Shown piece by piece: positions 15,618 through 23,919 of a DNA stretch of 30,556 bases (positions are counted from its first letter, which is position 1; each line of letters begins with the position of its first letter). The DNA is from Dehalococcoidia bacterium. Lineage in GTDB: Bacteria > Chloroflexota > Dehalococcoidia > UBA3495. Under the pieces are notes generated by a model that ran no database searches, was not told where the DNA came from, and saw only the letters and a program-made list of their open reading frames with translations. The stretch lies in the NCBI GenBank assembly GCA_030753265.1, contig JASMCQ010000053.1:1-30556 (forward strand), written 5' to 3'. Both the position numbers and the translations under genes were made by a program.

Positions 15618-16565
15618 ATGGCGCCACGAATCCCGTCAGAAGAAGAAGTCCTGGAGTATTTCAACACCCTGAGCAACTGGGGCCGCTGGGGAGATGACGA
15701 CCTGCTGGGGACCTTGAACCTGGTCGACAACGAGACTCGGATCCGGGCCGCCGCCCTGGTCAAGCTCGGCATCACCGTCGGCTGTGCCCGGCCCATCTCC
15801 ACCGCGCCGGCCATCGATACGCCCATCCCGCCGTTGCACTTCATGCTGGAAAGCGGCGAGGGCTACAACCTGGCTTCGGCCGGGGCCCGGGGTCCCCGCC
15901 AGGCGGTGGGGGACCTCATAGCCCTGGCCTTCCACGGCCTCTACTGCACCCACATCGACGCCCTCAGCCACGTTTTTTGGGACGGGAAGATGTACGGGGG
16001 ACGGCCTGCCGAGATGGTGACCACCAGGGGCGGGGCGACGGTGAACGACGTCGCGGTGCTCAAGGACGGCGTCATCACCCGAGGCGTCTTGCTGGACATC
16101 ACCAAGGTCCGGGGCAAAGAGTGGTTCGAGCCGGGCGAGGCGGTGTACGTGGAAGACCTGGAGGCTGCCGAGGCGGCTCAGGGCGTGCGGGTCGGAGTTG
16201 GGGACGCCTTGTGCCTCCGCCTGGGCTGGTACAAGCGGCGGCTGGCCCTCGGCCCGGTGATCCGGGTCGACGGAAGGCCCGGCCTCCACGCCGAGACGCT
16301 GCCCTGGCTGAGGGAACGAGGCGTGTCCTTGATCGCCTCCGACGCCGCCCACGACGTTATCCCCAGCGGCTACGAGGCCCTCGATATGCCGATTCACCAG
16401 GTGGGTATCGTTGCCATGGGGTTGTGGCTCCTCGACAACGCCAACTTCGACGACCTGGTGGTTCAATGCGAGGCCCTCGGCCGGTGGGACTTTATGTTCA
16501 CCATGGCGGCGCTCCGGTTTCCCACCGTCACCGGCTCGCCGGTGACCCCGCTGGCGACCTTCTGA
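15618..16565 (+). CDS. Cyclase-family hydrolase (kynurenine formamidase-like)
   Basis: A 315-aa member of the cyclase (KynB-like) metal-dependent hydrolase family. The metal motif HGLYCTHIDALSH (His106, His112, Asp114, His118) corresponds to the family H-x-G-T-H-x-D-x-P-x-H. The sequence SNWGRWGDDDLLGTLNLV near the N terminus is typical of the longer subgroup that is common in aromatic-degradation contexts and rarely has a proven substrate. ATG 15618 has AGAAGG at 15604-15609 with an 8-nt spacer. The frame extends upstream through repeat A, which is not expected to be translated. Position before the CoA-transferase/reductase block fits hydrolysis of a small amide or ring compound, by inference. 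Confidence 0.87.
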   Translation: MAPRIPSEEEVLEYFNTLSNWGRWGDDDLLGTLNLVDNETRIRAAALVKLGITVGCARPISTAPAIDTPIPPLHFMLESGEGYNLASAGARGPRQAVGDLIALAFHGLYCTHIDALSHVFWDGKMYGGRPAEMVTTRGGATVNDVAVLKDGVITRGVLLDITKVRGKEWFEPGEAVYVEDLEAAEAAQGVRVGVGDALCLRLGWYKRRLALGPVIRVDGRPGLHAETLPWLRERGVSLIASDAAHDVIPSGYEALDMPIHQVGIVAMGLWLLDNANFDDLVVQCEALGRWDFMFTMAALRFPTVTGSPVTPLATF

Positions 16566-16641
16566 GGATTCCGCAAAATCCCTTGAACATCTGGCCCGCC
16601 GCAGAGGGTCTCCACGAGAACGAAATGGACACCGCATCGTC

Positions 16642-16706
16642 ATCCCGAGTCCTTCGCGGGAAGGACTCGGGATCTGGGGAGGTGGAGGAGAAGCCCTTCC
16701 CCAGAT
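16642..16706. repeat. Double palindrome repeat
   Basis: A perfect 14-bp stem (16642-16655 with 16660-16673, loop GCGG, arm ATCCCGAGTCCTTC) is followed by a second inverted pair ATCTGGGGA (16672-16680) and TCCCCAGAT (16698-16706) that shares its first two bases with the preceding arm. There is no T-run. The CCCGAG and TCTGGGG motifs echo the element at 3115-3213. Confidence 0.7.
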
Positions 16707-17254
16707 GCCTTGACGCCACGGCTGGCACAGCATGGCACTTTCGAAAAAAGATACGGCTTTGAGGCAAAGCCCCCTTTCATGAAGCGGAGCGAGGGAGATT
16801 TGCACACAGTAGCATTACCAGCAACTTCGCTACCTAACCGCTCTGATCCATTCCCGCTCCACCCCATCTCGGTGACCTCCGCGATATTCATGCTCCTGGC
16901 CATTCCACGGGGCGAATGTAGTGAAAGCCTCCGCCATTACCCGTCAAACTCCAGTTCACGACGCCGCCGGACAGGCTGATGCGCTTGATGAGATGGTTGA
17001 CGGCATTCGTGATTGATACTACTATGGCTCTGTTCTGAGACGGCACGCAGGTTGCCTCCGCGCCCGTTGAAATGGGGTATCCCAGTGGGGCGCGGTCCAG
17101 TAGCGATCAGAGGGACAAGTGAGCCTCCGTGGAGCAGGTCCGCCTCCTCACCAAAGATCCGGCGTCCCTGTTCACGCTTCAGCCACCGGAGGCACAAGAC
17201 ACCGGGAAGGCGGTCGCGCCGTCCGGGGCGGTGGCAATACGCCGGGGGTGAACC
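16707..17254. other. Intergenic region with no supported gene
   Basis: About 550 bp between the double palindrome and the first CoA-transferase hold short open frames only. I recognise no product on either strand. It may contain decayed coding sequence. Confidence 0.45.
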
Positions 17255-18478
17255 ATGGGCGATATCTTAGAGGGCATTCGGATTCTGGAATGCACGACCT
17301 TCCAGCATGGCACCGCGGGGGGTTACATGCTGGCGCAACTGGGAGCTGAGGTCATCAAGGTGGAGGAGCCCGGAGTGGGTGACGCCTCCCGCCACTTCTA
17401 TAACCTGTGGGGCTCCAGCATGGCCCTGCCCGGCGGCCGGAACCTTTTCATGGAGACCGCCAACCGCGACAAGAAGAGCATTACCCTCGACCTGAGGCAG
17501 GAACCCGGCCGGCAGATCTTCCACGAGCTGGTGGCGAAGACCGACGTGTTCCTCACCAACTTCCGGCCGGCCACCCTCTGCCGCATGGGCGCCGACTACG
17601 AAACCCTGCGCAAGTTTAATTCCAAGCTCATCTACACCCTGGCATCCCCCGTCGGACCCCGGGGACCCATCACCTCGAAGCGCTTCTTCGACCCTCTGGC
17701 CCAGGCCCTCTCGGGGGTGATGTGGATGATGGGGGAGCGGGACCACGACGAGCCGTGGCAGGTGGTGGGAGGACTCTTCGACCAGTCGGGGGCGACCATG
17801 AGCGCTTGGGGCATCCTGGCGGCCCTGCTGCACCGGGAGCGAACCGGGGAGGGTCAGATGGTGGAAGCGTCTCTCCTCGGAACGGCCCTTCACATGCAAG
17901 CCGTCAACGTAAATACCGCCCTCATGCAAGGGCGGGCCATGGGACGCCACTCCCGCGCCCGCGCCCGCAACCCCATGTCCAACCACTACCGGTGCTCCGA
18001 CAACAAGTGGATCATTCTGGCGGAGCCCCAGTCGGACCGTTACTGGGAGGAGATGTGCCTCCTGATGGACCGGGAGGACCTGGCCATGGACCCCCGGCTG
18101 GAGAACGCCGTCAAGCGGCGGGAGCACTACGGAGTGGCCATCCAGGGGCTAGAGGAGGCCTTCGCCACCCGGCCCCGGGACGAGTGGATCTGCATCTTCG
18201 ATGTAAACGGGTGCCAGTTTGGCTACGCCCCCGTGCTGAACACGGAGGAGGCGGTCAAGTATTCCCAGGCCGTGGAGAGCGGCTACGTGGTAGACCTTGA
18301 GGACGATGATGGGACCCCCTGGAAGCTGGTGGGGCCTCCAGTCCACTTCGAGAAGACGCCGGCCCGGCCCAGGGGCCTGGCCCCCCGGCTGGGGGAGCAC
18401 ACCGAGGAGGTGTTGAGCGGCATCCTGGGCTACAGCCCCGAGCGCATTGCCCAAGTCAGGGACTCGGGCGTGCTCTGA
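17255..18478 (+). CDS. CaiB/BaiF family (class III) CoA-transferase 1
   Basis: A 407-aa class III CoA-transferase, which moves CoA between carboxylic acids via an aspartyl-CoA intermediate. The Rossmann start ILEGIRILE and AEVIKVEEPG, the catalytic Asp176 in GGLFDQSGA, GILAALLHRERTGEGQ and the C-terminal GEHTEEVLSGILGYS are all present. Only a weak G-rich ribosome binding site precedes ATG 17255. It resembles CoA-transferase 3 (26262-27491) more than 2 in its PG-GD-SRH segment. Lying first in the block, it could load CoA onto the acid that the downstream reductase uses. Confidence 0.92.
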   Translation: MGDILEGIRILECTTFQHGTAGGYMLAQLGAEVIKVEEPGVGDASRHFYNLWGSSMALPGGRNLFMETANRDKKSITLDLRQEPGRQIFHELVAKTDVFLTNFRPATLCRMGADYETLRKFNSKLIYTLASPVGPRGPITSKRFFDPLAQALSGVMWMMGERDHDEPWQVVGGLFDQSGATMSAWGILAALLHRERTGEGQMVEASLLGTALHMQAVNVNTALMQGRAMGRHSRARARNPMSNHYRCSDNKWIILAEPQSDRYWEEMCLLMDREDLAMDPRLENAVKRREHYGVAIQGLEEAFATRPRDEWICIFDVNGCQFGYAPVLNTEEAVKYSQAVESGYVVDLEDDDGTPWKLVGPPVHFEKTPARPRGLAPRLGEHTEEVLSGILGYSPERIAQVRDSGVL

Positions 18479-18495
18479 GCAAGAACAAAGATGAA

Positions 18496-18645
18496 GTGGT
18501 TCGACAAGCTCACCACGAACGGAGCAGGAGCGCCCTTTCCGATTGTCCTGAGCCTCACCGCGAACGAAGCAGGAGCGCCCATCCCGGTCGTCCTGAGCCT
18601 GTCGAAGGACCGCTGAAACCGGCACTCAAGGTTTTGGGCTAGCAA
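18496..18645. repeat. Repeat A, copy 3 (diverged, opposite orientation to copy 1)
   Basis: Reading the minus strand from 18645, the order is CCCAAAACCTTGAGTGCCG, then CCTTCGACAGGCTCAGGACG, ending in GTGAGCTTGTCGAACCAC, the same order as in copy 1. An internal duplication around GAACGAAGCAGGAGCGCCC makes it longer. The terminal repeats have decayed. Confidence 0.75.
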
Positions 18646-18751
18646 CTAATCACCCGATCCAATCGAATGACCAGGACTCAGCCACCCGGAAGAGCCCGGA
18701 TGGGCTCGAAAATTGAAGATGACGGCCCAGTGCCGTTGAGGAGGCAGCGAC

Positions 18752-20119
18752 ATGGTGCAGACCCTCCAACGTTACCCAATCAAGCCCCTGGAATGCTGGG
18801 CCAAGATGAAGGAGTTACGCCGCGCCCATCACGTCCACAACGAGCAGACGGCCAATTCGGGTGGAATGGTGGCCGTGGGCATCATCGAGGAGTTCCAGCC
18901 CTTGATGGCCGGGTTCGGGGAGTATGCCAGCTGGCAATACGAGCCCCGGTTCACCAAGATGGTGCGCTCCTACGACGAGAACGTGGCCAACCTGGAGCTG
19001 TTGGAGACCCGAGGCTACCCGAAGGACCTGTGCAGCTCCCTCAAACTGCACCTGGGGGGCGTGTACCGGGGCCACCTGACCGAGGCCCTGGAAGGCCGGA
19101 AGCCGGACTTCGTCTTCCAGTGGGAGCTGTGCCCCTTCACGATGAAGATGGTCCAGTCGGTGGTGGAGCACCTGGGAGGGGTCCCCATAGTCACCCTGGA
19201 CCTGCCATTCCGCTACGGCTACCAGTCGCCGGACCTCCAGTACATGGTGGACCAATTCCATATCGCCATCGAGGAGATCGAAGGGATCACCGGCAAGAAG
19301 TTTCAGGACGAGCTGTTCCTCCGCGCCCTGGAGCTGGACTGGGAGACCAGCGCCCTCTGGTCCCGCATCTGCGTTCTCAACCAGGCCGTTCCCGCACCCC
19401 TGGACTACCGTATGCTCACCTCCCTGCGTATTCCCCTCATCCTGGACCGGGACAAGCCCCACATCCTGGAGTTCTACCGGACGGTGTACGACGAGGTGAA
19501 GCAGCGGGTTGATGAGGGCATCTCCGCCCGGGGCGTGGAGACGGCCCGGCTCCTGTGGGACGACTTCATCCCGTTCTTCCCCGAGGGGCAGAAGCTCCTC
19601 CGCTACCCCGAGGCCTACGGGGCCGTCCTCGTCGGGGGCAGCCTTCCCTTCGTCAGCTTCGGGGTCTGGGACGTGACGCCCGACGGGAGTTGGGTGCCCT
19701 CCAAGACGCCCAAGGAGCGGGGCTGGGACGTGCGCACCCGGGAAGACGGGCTGTGGTCCATGGCCGACCGCTATCTGGGGGGAGAAGGAGTCATTCGGGC
19801 GACCCAGGTCACCTGCCGGCCCATGTCCAAGGGCGACGAGGTCCTGGCCCAGGTGCGGGACTGGAAGGCCGACGGGGTCATCCTGGGATTGGAACGGCGG
19901 TGCCGGCCCAGCTCCCTGGGCGGGTTGTCCCGCATGGCCGAGATCCAACGGGCGGGAGTCCCGGCGGTGGATATCGACCCCAGTACCGCCGATCCCCGGG
20001 AGTTGAACATCCCGGCCGCCCTGAAGACCCTGGACGCCTTCATGGAGGGGATGGGGCTCCGGCCCATCGGGGAAAGCCGGTCGGCGGGCGCCGCTCCGGC
20101 GGGAGATGGCAATGAGTAA
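18752..20119 (+). CDS. 2-hydroxyacyl-CoA dehydratase/benzoyl-CoA reductase-type subunit (BzdO/BcrB-like)
   Basis: A 455-aa subunit of the 2-hydroxyacyl-CoA dehydratase D / BcrB family, half of the [4Fe-4S] catalytic heterodimer of ATP-dependent reductases and dehydratases. Cys residues occur at family positions: RGYPKDLCSSLK, WELCPFTMK, QVTCRPM and LERRCRPSSLG. The last motif closely resembles the BcrB/BadE type rather than 2-hydroxyglutaryl-CoA dehydratase. Length fits BcrB/BzdO (about 440-450 aa). GAGGAGG precedes the ATG. The stop overlaps the next subunit start by 8 bp, so the two subunits are translationally coupled. The substrate could be an aromatic or another acyl-CoA. Confidence 0.88.
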   Translation: MVQTLQRYPIKPLECWAKMKELRRAHHVHNEQTANSGGMVAVGIIEEFQPLMAGFGEYASWQYEPRFTKMVRSYDENVANLELLETRGYPKDLCSSLKLHLGGVYRGHLTEALEGRKPDFVFQWELCPFTMKMVQSVVEHLGGVPIVTLDLPFRYGYQSPDLQYMVDQFHIAIEEIEGITGKKFQDELFLRALELDWETSALWSRICVLNQAVPAPLDYRMLTSLRIPLILDRDKPHILEFYRTVYDEVKQRVDEGISARGVETARLLWDDFIPFFPEGQKLLRYPEAYGAVLVGGSLPFVSFGVWDVTPDGSWVPSKTPKERGWDVRTREDGLWSMADRYLGGEGVIRATQVTCRPMSKGDEVLAQVRDWKADGVILGLERRCRPSSLGGLSRMAEIQRAGVPAVDIDPSTADPRELNIPAALKTLDAFMEGMGLRPIGESRSAGAAPAGDGNE

Positions 20120-21242
20120 TGCGCTGGCACAGTTGGCGGAGATCACCCGGGACCGGCACGCCTACCCAAAAGCCTGGAAGGAGCGAACCGGGGGACAGGT
20201 CTTGGGGTACACCTGCACCTACGTCCCTGAGGAGATCGCCTATGCGGCGGGGGTCCTTCCGGTGCGGATCTTCGGCGACCTGGGATACCCCGGATCGGCG
20301 GACCGGTCCATGGGCGCCACCTGGTGCGGCTTCTCGCGGAGCTGCGTCTCCGCCGGGCTGGACGGGCATTACGACTATCTGGGCTACTTCGTGAGCACCC
20401 TCACCTGTATCCACATGACCCAGATGTACGAGATCTGGCAGCGGGAGATCCCCGGCCCCAAGAAACACTTCATCGACGCCCCCTGGAACCTCCAGACTCC
20501 GGCGGCCCCCGCTTACTGGGGCCGGGAGATGGAAACCTTCCGGAAACAGGTCGAGGAGTGGCGGGGCGAGGCCATTACCAACGAGGCGCTGGACCACGCC
20601 TTCGAGGTGTACAACACCAACCGCCGGCTGCTGCATCGGCTCTACGAGACGCGCAAGAGCCCCACCCCGCCCATCACCGGAGCCGAGGTCCTGGAGGTGG
20701 TGCTGGCCGGATTCTACATGGACAAGGCGGATCACAACCAGCTGCTGGAGCAGCTCCTAGGGGAGTTGGAAGGCCGGCAGATCGACCTTCCGGAACTCAG
20801 GGGCATGCTGGTGGGCAGCGAGCTGAACGACGTGGAGTTGGTGCGCACCATCGAGCAGGCAGGGATGCTCATCGTCACCGACGACGAATGCGCCGGCACC
20901 CGCTACTTCTGGAACGAGGTGACTCCAGCCGAGGACCGGATACTGACGCTGGCCCAGCGCTACATCGACCGGCCCCGATGCCCCCTGCGGGACTGGACTA
21001 GCCGCACCCGCGTCCCGCACATCATGAACCTGGCGCGCGAGTACAACGTCAGCGGTGTTATCTTCGCCCTCCAGAAGTTCTGCGATCCCCACGGTTGGGA
21101 AACGCCGGTCCTGGAAGCCAAACTGAAGGAGGAAGACATCCCCACCCTCCGGGTGGAGATGACTTTCCCTACCCCATACGGCCCCATCCGCACCAGGGTG
21201 GAGGCCTTCATGGAGACCCTTCTAGAGAATGCCCTCTTCTAG
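20112..21242 (+). CDS. 2-hydroxyacyl-CoA dehydratase/benzoyl-CoA reductase-type subunit (BzdN/BcrC-like)
   Basis: A 376-aa partner subunit of the same family. GYTCTYVPEEIAYAAGVLPVRI-type N-terminal sequence (first cluster Cys), WCGFSRSCVSAGLDG, and the C-terminal FCDPHGWETP followed by a VEMTFPTPYGPIRTR-like stretch match BcrC/BadD/BzdN (about 380 aa). The start at ATG 20112 is chosen because GGGAG (20101-20105) is 6 nt away; ATG 20106 is too close to it. The overlap with the upstream gene supports a heterodimer. Together with the two ATPases and a ferredoxin this gives the full parts list of a class I enzyme. Confidence 0.88.
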   Translation: MSNALAQLAEITRDRHAYPKAWKERTGGQVLGYTCTYVPEEIAYAAGVLPVRIFGDLGYPGSADRSMGATWCGFSRSCVSAGLDGHYDYLGYFVSTLTCIHMTQMYEIWQREIPGPKKHFIDAPWNLQTPAAPAYWGREMETFRKQVEEWRGEAITNEALDHAFEVYNTNRRLLHRLYETRKSPTPPITGAEVLEVVLAGFYMDKADHNQLLEQLLGELEGRQIDLPELRGMLVGSELNDVELVRTIEQAGMLIVTDDECAGTRYFWNEVTPAEDRILTLAQRYIDRPRCPLRDWTSRTRVPHIMNLAREYNVSGVIFALQKFCDPHGWETPVLEAKLKEEDIPTLRVEMTFPTPYGPIRTRVEAFMETLLENALF

Positions 21243-21272
21243 AACTCGGGCCCGGATGATAAGGAGCGTACC

Positions 21273-22073
21273 ATGTACGTCGTGGGAATTGACGTAGGAT
21301 CAGAGGTCACCAAGGCGGCCATCGTCGGCCCTCAGGGCCTGGTGGCCACCGCGCGGGTCCCCACCGAGTTCGACATCGATGCCACGGCCCAGCAGGTCCT
21401 CCAGGAGGTATTGAAGCTCGGGGGCCTGGAGCGGGGCGACCTAGGCTATCTGGTGGCCACGGGCACCGGCTCTACCTGGGTGTCCGGGGCCAACCACACG
21501 GTGACGGAGATCGTTGCCGTCGCCGCGGGGGCCAATTTCCTGGCGCCGGAAGCCCGCACCGTAATGGACGTGGGAGCGGAGGACGCCCGGGCCATCCGGG
21601 TCGGCCCCCAGGGTCAGATGGAGCGCTTCGCCACCAACGATCAGTGCGCCGCCGGTACCGGCTCCTTCGTCCGGACCGCCGCCCGCATGCTGGAGGTCCC
21701 CCTGGATGAGGCGGGCCGGCTCTCCCTCACGGCTACCGAGGCGGCGGACATGAGCGCCACCTGTGTTGTTTTTGCCGAGACTGAGATCATCTCCCAGATC
21801 CACGCCAAGACCCCCCGGGAGAACATCATGCTGGCCATCCACGTGTCCATGGCCCGGCGGCTGGCCGCCCTGGTCCACCGGGTGGGCGCGGAAGAGGCGA
21901 TGATGGTGTGCGGCGGCATGGGCTGGGACGTGGGTTTCGTGGAGGCCCTGCGCCAAACCCTCGAGGTGGACCACCTGGAGGTGCCCGATCCCCCGGACAT
22001 GGTCGCGGCGGTGGGCGCCGCGGTCATGGGGGTGCGAAACGCCCAAAGCGAGAATCGAACGGCTGCCCTATAA
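21273..22073 (+). CDS. BadF/BadG/BcrA/BcrD-type ATPase subunit 1 (BzdP-like)
   Basis: A 266-aa ASKHA-fold ATPase that couples ATP hydrolysis to low-potential electron transfer. Seen are the phosphate-1 loop GIDVGSEVTKAAIV, FATNDQCAAGTGSF (first Cys of the bridging [4Fe-4S] cluster), SATCVVFAETEI (second Cys), MVCGGMGWDVG (adenosine motif) and a C-terminal AAVGAAVMG. Activators of dehydratases work as homodimers, whereas benzoyl-CoA reductases have two different ATPase subunits; the neighbouring second ATPase supports the latter arrangement. AAGGAG precedes the ATG by a normal distance. Confidence 0.88.
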   Translation: MYVVGIDVGSEVTKAAIVGPQGLVATARVPTEFDIDATAQQVLQEVLKLGGLERGDLGYLVATGTGSTWVSGANHTVTEIVAVAAGANFLAPEARTVMDVGAEDARAIRVGPQGQMERFATNDQCAAGTGSFVRTAARMLEVPLDEAGRLSLTATEAADMSATCVVFAETEIISQIHAKTPRENIMLAIHVSMARRLAALVHRVGAEEAMMVCGGMGWDVGFVEALRQTLEVDHLEVPDPPDMVAAVGAAVMGVRNAQSENRTAAL

Positions 22074-22093
22074 CCTTAGAGGAGGACCATTCC

Positions 22094-22996
22094 ATGGTGC
22101 GCGAGGTGTTGGAGCGAGGAGATCGGGAATACTGGCGGTGGGAAGAGTACCGCTGGCACGCCGAAGACACGGGCGGGACCGATGGCGCCCTCCTGACCGG
22201 CGGCATTGACGTCGGTTCGGTCAGCACCCAAGCCGTTGTGCTGCGGGACGGCCAACCCTTCGCCTTCGCCAGCATCCGGACCTCCGCCGACAGCGCCTCA
22301 ATAGCTCAGCAGGCCATGGAGTGGGCCCTGGAGCCCGCGGCTCTCTCCCTCGAAGACGTGGCCTACGTGGTGGGCACCGGCTACGGACGAGTGAACATCC
22401 CCTTCGCCCAGCGCCAGATCACCGAGATCAGCTGCCACGCCCGGGGGGCCAACTTCATCTACGGTCCCACCGTCCGCACAATCTTGGACATGGGGGGGCA
22501 GGACTGCAAGGCCATCCGCTGCGACGAAAGGGGCAAGCTGGAAGAGTTTCTCATGAACGACAAGTGCGCCGCCGGCACGGGGCGGGGCATGGAGACCATG
22601 GCCGAGCTGATGAAGGTCTCCGTAACGGAGATGGGCCCCCTCTCCCTGAACGTGGAGAAAGACCCTCCCGCTGTCAGCAGCACCTGCGTCGTCTTCGCCA
22701 AGTCGGAGGTCCTGGGTTTGCTGCGCACCGGCTATTCCCGGGAGCTGGCCCTGGCCGCCTTCTGCGAAGCCATGGCGGGCCGGGTGGTCACCCTCTTGGA
22801 GCGCATCGGCCTGGAGCCGGAGTTCGCCATCACCGGGGGTATCGCCAAGAACCCCGGCATCGTCAAGCGCATCGAGCGGAAGCTGGGGGTAAAGGCCCTG
22901 GCGCCGCCCGAGGGTACAGACCCCCAGACCGCCGGCGCCCTGGGCGCCGCTCTCTTCGCCAACAGCTTGGCCCTGAGGGCGAAGGCCAAGGGATGA
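22094..22996 (+). CDS. BadF/BadG/BcrA/BcrD-type ATPase subunit 2 (BzdQ-like)
   Basis: A 300-aa ASKHA ATPase with a 36-residue N-terminal extension rich in charged and Trp residues, then GIDVGSVSTQAVVL, LDMGGQDCKAIR, LMNDKCAAGTGRGM (first cluster Cys), SSTCVVFAKSEV (second Cys), AITGGIAKNPG and ALGAALFANS. GAGGAGG lies upstream of ATG 22094; the frame further upstream overlaps the previous gene and is not used. At about 300 aa it matches the short Azoarcus-type subunit rather than the longer Thauera BcrA (about 440 aa, from memory). Confidence 0.88.
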   Translation: MVREVLERGDREYWRWEEYRWHAEDTGGTDGALLTGGIDVGSVSTQAVVLRDGQPFAFASIRTSADSASIAQQAMEWALEPAALSLEDVAYVVGTGYGRVNIPFAQRQITEISCHARGANFIYGPTVRTILDMGGQDCKAIRCDERGKLEEFLMNDKCAAGTGRGMETMAELMKVSVTEMGPLSLNVEKDPPAVSSTCVVFAKSEVLGLLRTGYSRELALAAFCEAMAGRVVTLLERIGLEPEFAITGGIAKNPGIVKRIERKLGVKALAPPEGTDPQTAGALGAALFANSLALRAKAKG

Positions 22997-23125
22997 AGCG
23001 GCTGACGCCCGCGCCGGCGTGCAGCGGGGCGCCGGCCCCACGCTCCTACCCTGGGGAGGGGCGAACCAAGACGGTGCTTTGGCGCGGAGGCCGCGAACCG
23101 TAGCGTAACGAGGCAGCAGGCAGGT

Positions 23126-23407
23126 ATGGGATACATCGCTCACTACGGGTACACCGATGGGTCGGGTGACTGGTACATCCGGGTGGATAGCGGCCGCTGC
23201 GACGGCTGCGGCGACTGCGTCCCGGCCTGCCCGGCGGGGGTGCTGGAAATGATGCTCGACGACTACGACGACACGGTGTTAACGGTGTCGGAAGAGCACC
23301 GCAAGAATCTGAAGTTCAGTTGCGCCCCTTGCAAGCCGGTGGATAGCCCTCCGCCGCTCCCCTGCGTTCTGGCCTGCCCCCACGACGCCATCGTCCACTC
23401 CTGGTAG
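23126..23407 (+). CDS. 2[4Fe-4S] ferredoxin of the reductase locus
   Basis: A 93-aa ferredoxin with two cluster motifs: C25-x2-C28-x2-C31-x3-C35-Pro, and a spread second motif C66-x2-C69-x10-C80-x3-C84-Pro. It also has an aromatic N terminus (GYIAHYGYTDGSGDWYIRV) and an acidic stretch between the motifs. Class I benzoyl-CoA reductase clusters normally contain their own ferredoxin as electron donor (BzdM in Azoarcus), and position and spacing (129 bp after the second ATPase) fit that role. The 10-residue gap in the second motif, rich in Pro, is unusual for a bacterial-type ferredoxin. Confidence 0.85.
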   Translation: MGYIAHYGYTDGSGDWYIRVDSGRCDGCGDCVPACPAGVLEMMLDDYDDTVLTVSEEHRKNLKFSCAPCKPVDSPPPLPCVLACPHDAIVHSW

Positions 23408-23454
23408 CCCGCCGCCCGCCGCCCAAATGCCGGAAGGGAGAAAGAGAACGCATC

Positions 23455-23745
23455 ATGCGCCGGCCCCCGAAGTTTCCACTGGAAGACACGGCTCTGGAGG
23501 ATGTCCCCGATAGGGAGGGCGTGTACCAACTCCTGGATGAAAAGGAGCAGGTGCTCCGCATTGCCGGGGCCCCAGACCTGCGGCAAGCCTTGAAGGCCGC
23601 CCGGGAAGAGGTGCCCCCGGCCCGGTTCTTCCAGTACGAGACCACCCACATGTACACCATGCGCGAGAGCGAGCTTCTCCAGCAATACCTCCGGCGACGC
23701 CACCACCTGCCGGAGTACAACGGTGTGGAGGAGGACCTCTTCTAA
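23455..23745 (+). CDS. Small GIY-YIG-like protein lacking a clear catalytic motif
   Basis: A 96-aa protein. The segment REGVYQLLDEKEQVLRIAGA followed by DLRQALKAA recalls the start of GIY-YIG nuclease domains (G-V-Y-x-L then V-L-Y-I-G), but the second motif is degenerate (LRIAG). MRESELLQQYLRRRHHLPEYN resembles the end of the fold, including a conserved Glu and a terminal Asn. The protein may keep the fold as a binding module. The gene sits 47 bp after the ferredoxin gene, apparently in the same transcript, and only a loose GGGAG lies upstream. Function in the reductase system is unknown. Confidence 0.6.
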   Translation: MRRPPKFPLEDTALEDVPDREGVYQLLDEKEQVLRIAGAPDLRQALKAAREEVPPARFFQYETTHMYTMRESELLQQYLRRRHHLPEYNGVEEDLF

Positions 23746-23822
23746 CCCGGTCTGATGTATCGTAAATGGCATGACACCCAATCCGTCATCCCGGCGAAGA
23801 GCCTGCCCCCGATGCAATCGGG

Positions 23823-23876
23823 GACGATCGTGGGGAGAGAGTGTCGCCCAATCTCGCCGATGTAAAGCTATTTACA
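23823..23876. repeat. Dispersed repeat B, copy 2
   Basis: Ungapped match to 2136-2189 with 44 of 54 identical bases. It ends in TGTAAA-GCTA-TTTACA, a perfect 6-bp dyad. It ends 43 bp before the arsM start codon, so it lies within the presumed arsM promoter region. Confidence 0.75.
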
Positions 23877-23919
23877 GCCCGGTACACTAACTGAAACGGC
23901 ATCAGGGACGAGGTGCGGG

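Noticed and set aside
16937..17197. Minus-strand hypothetical gene before CoA-transferase 1
   Set aside because: No ribosome binding site, no recognisable domain and no conserved context; recorded as intergenic.
18815..20146. 443-codon minus-strand open frame opposite the reductase subunit
   Set aside because: Long antisense frames are common in GC-rich genes; this one has low-complexity Gly/His/Pro-rich sequence, and the plus strand is clearly the BcrB-like gene.
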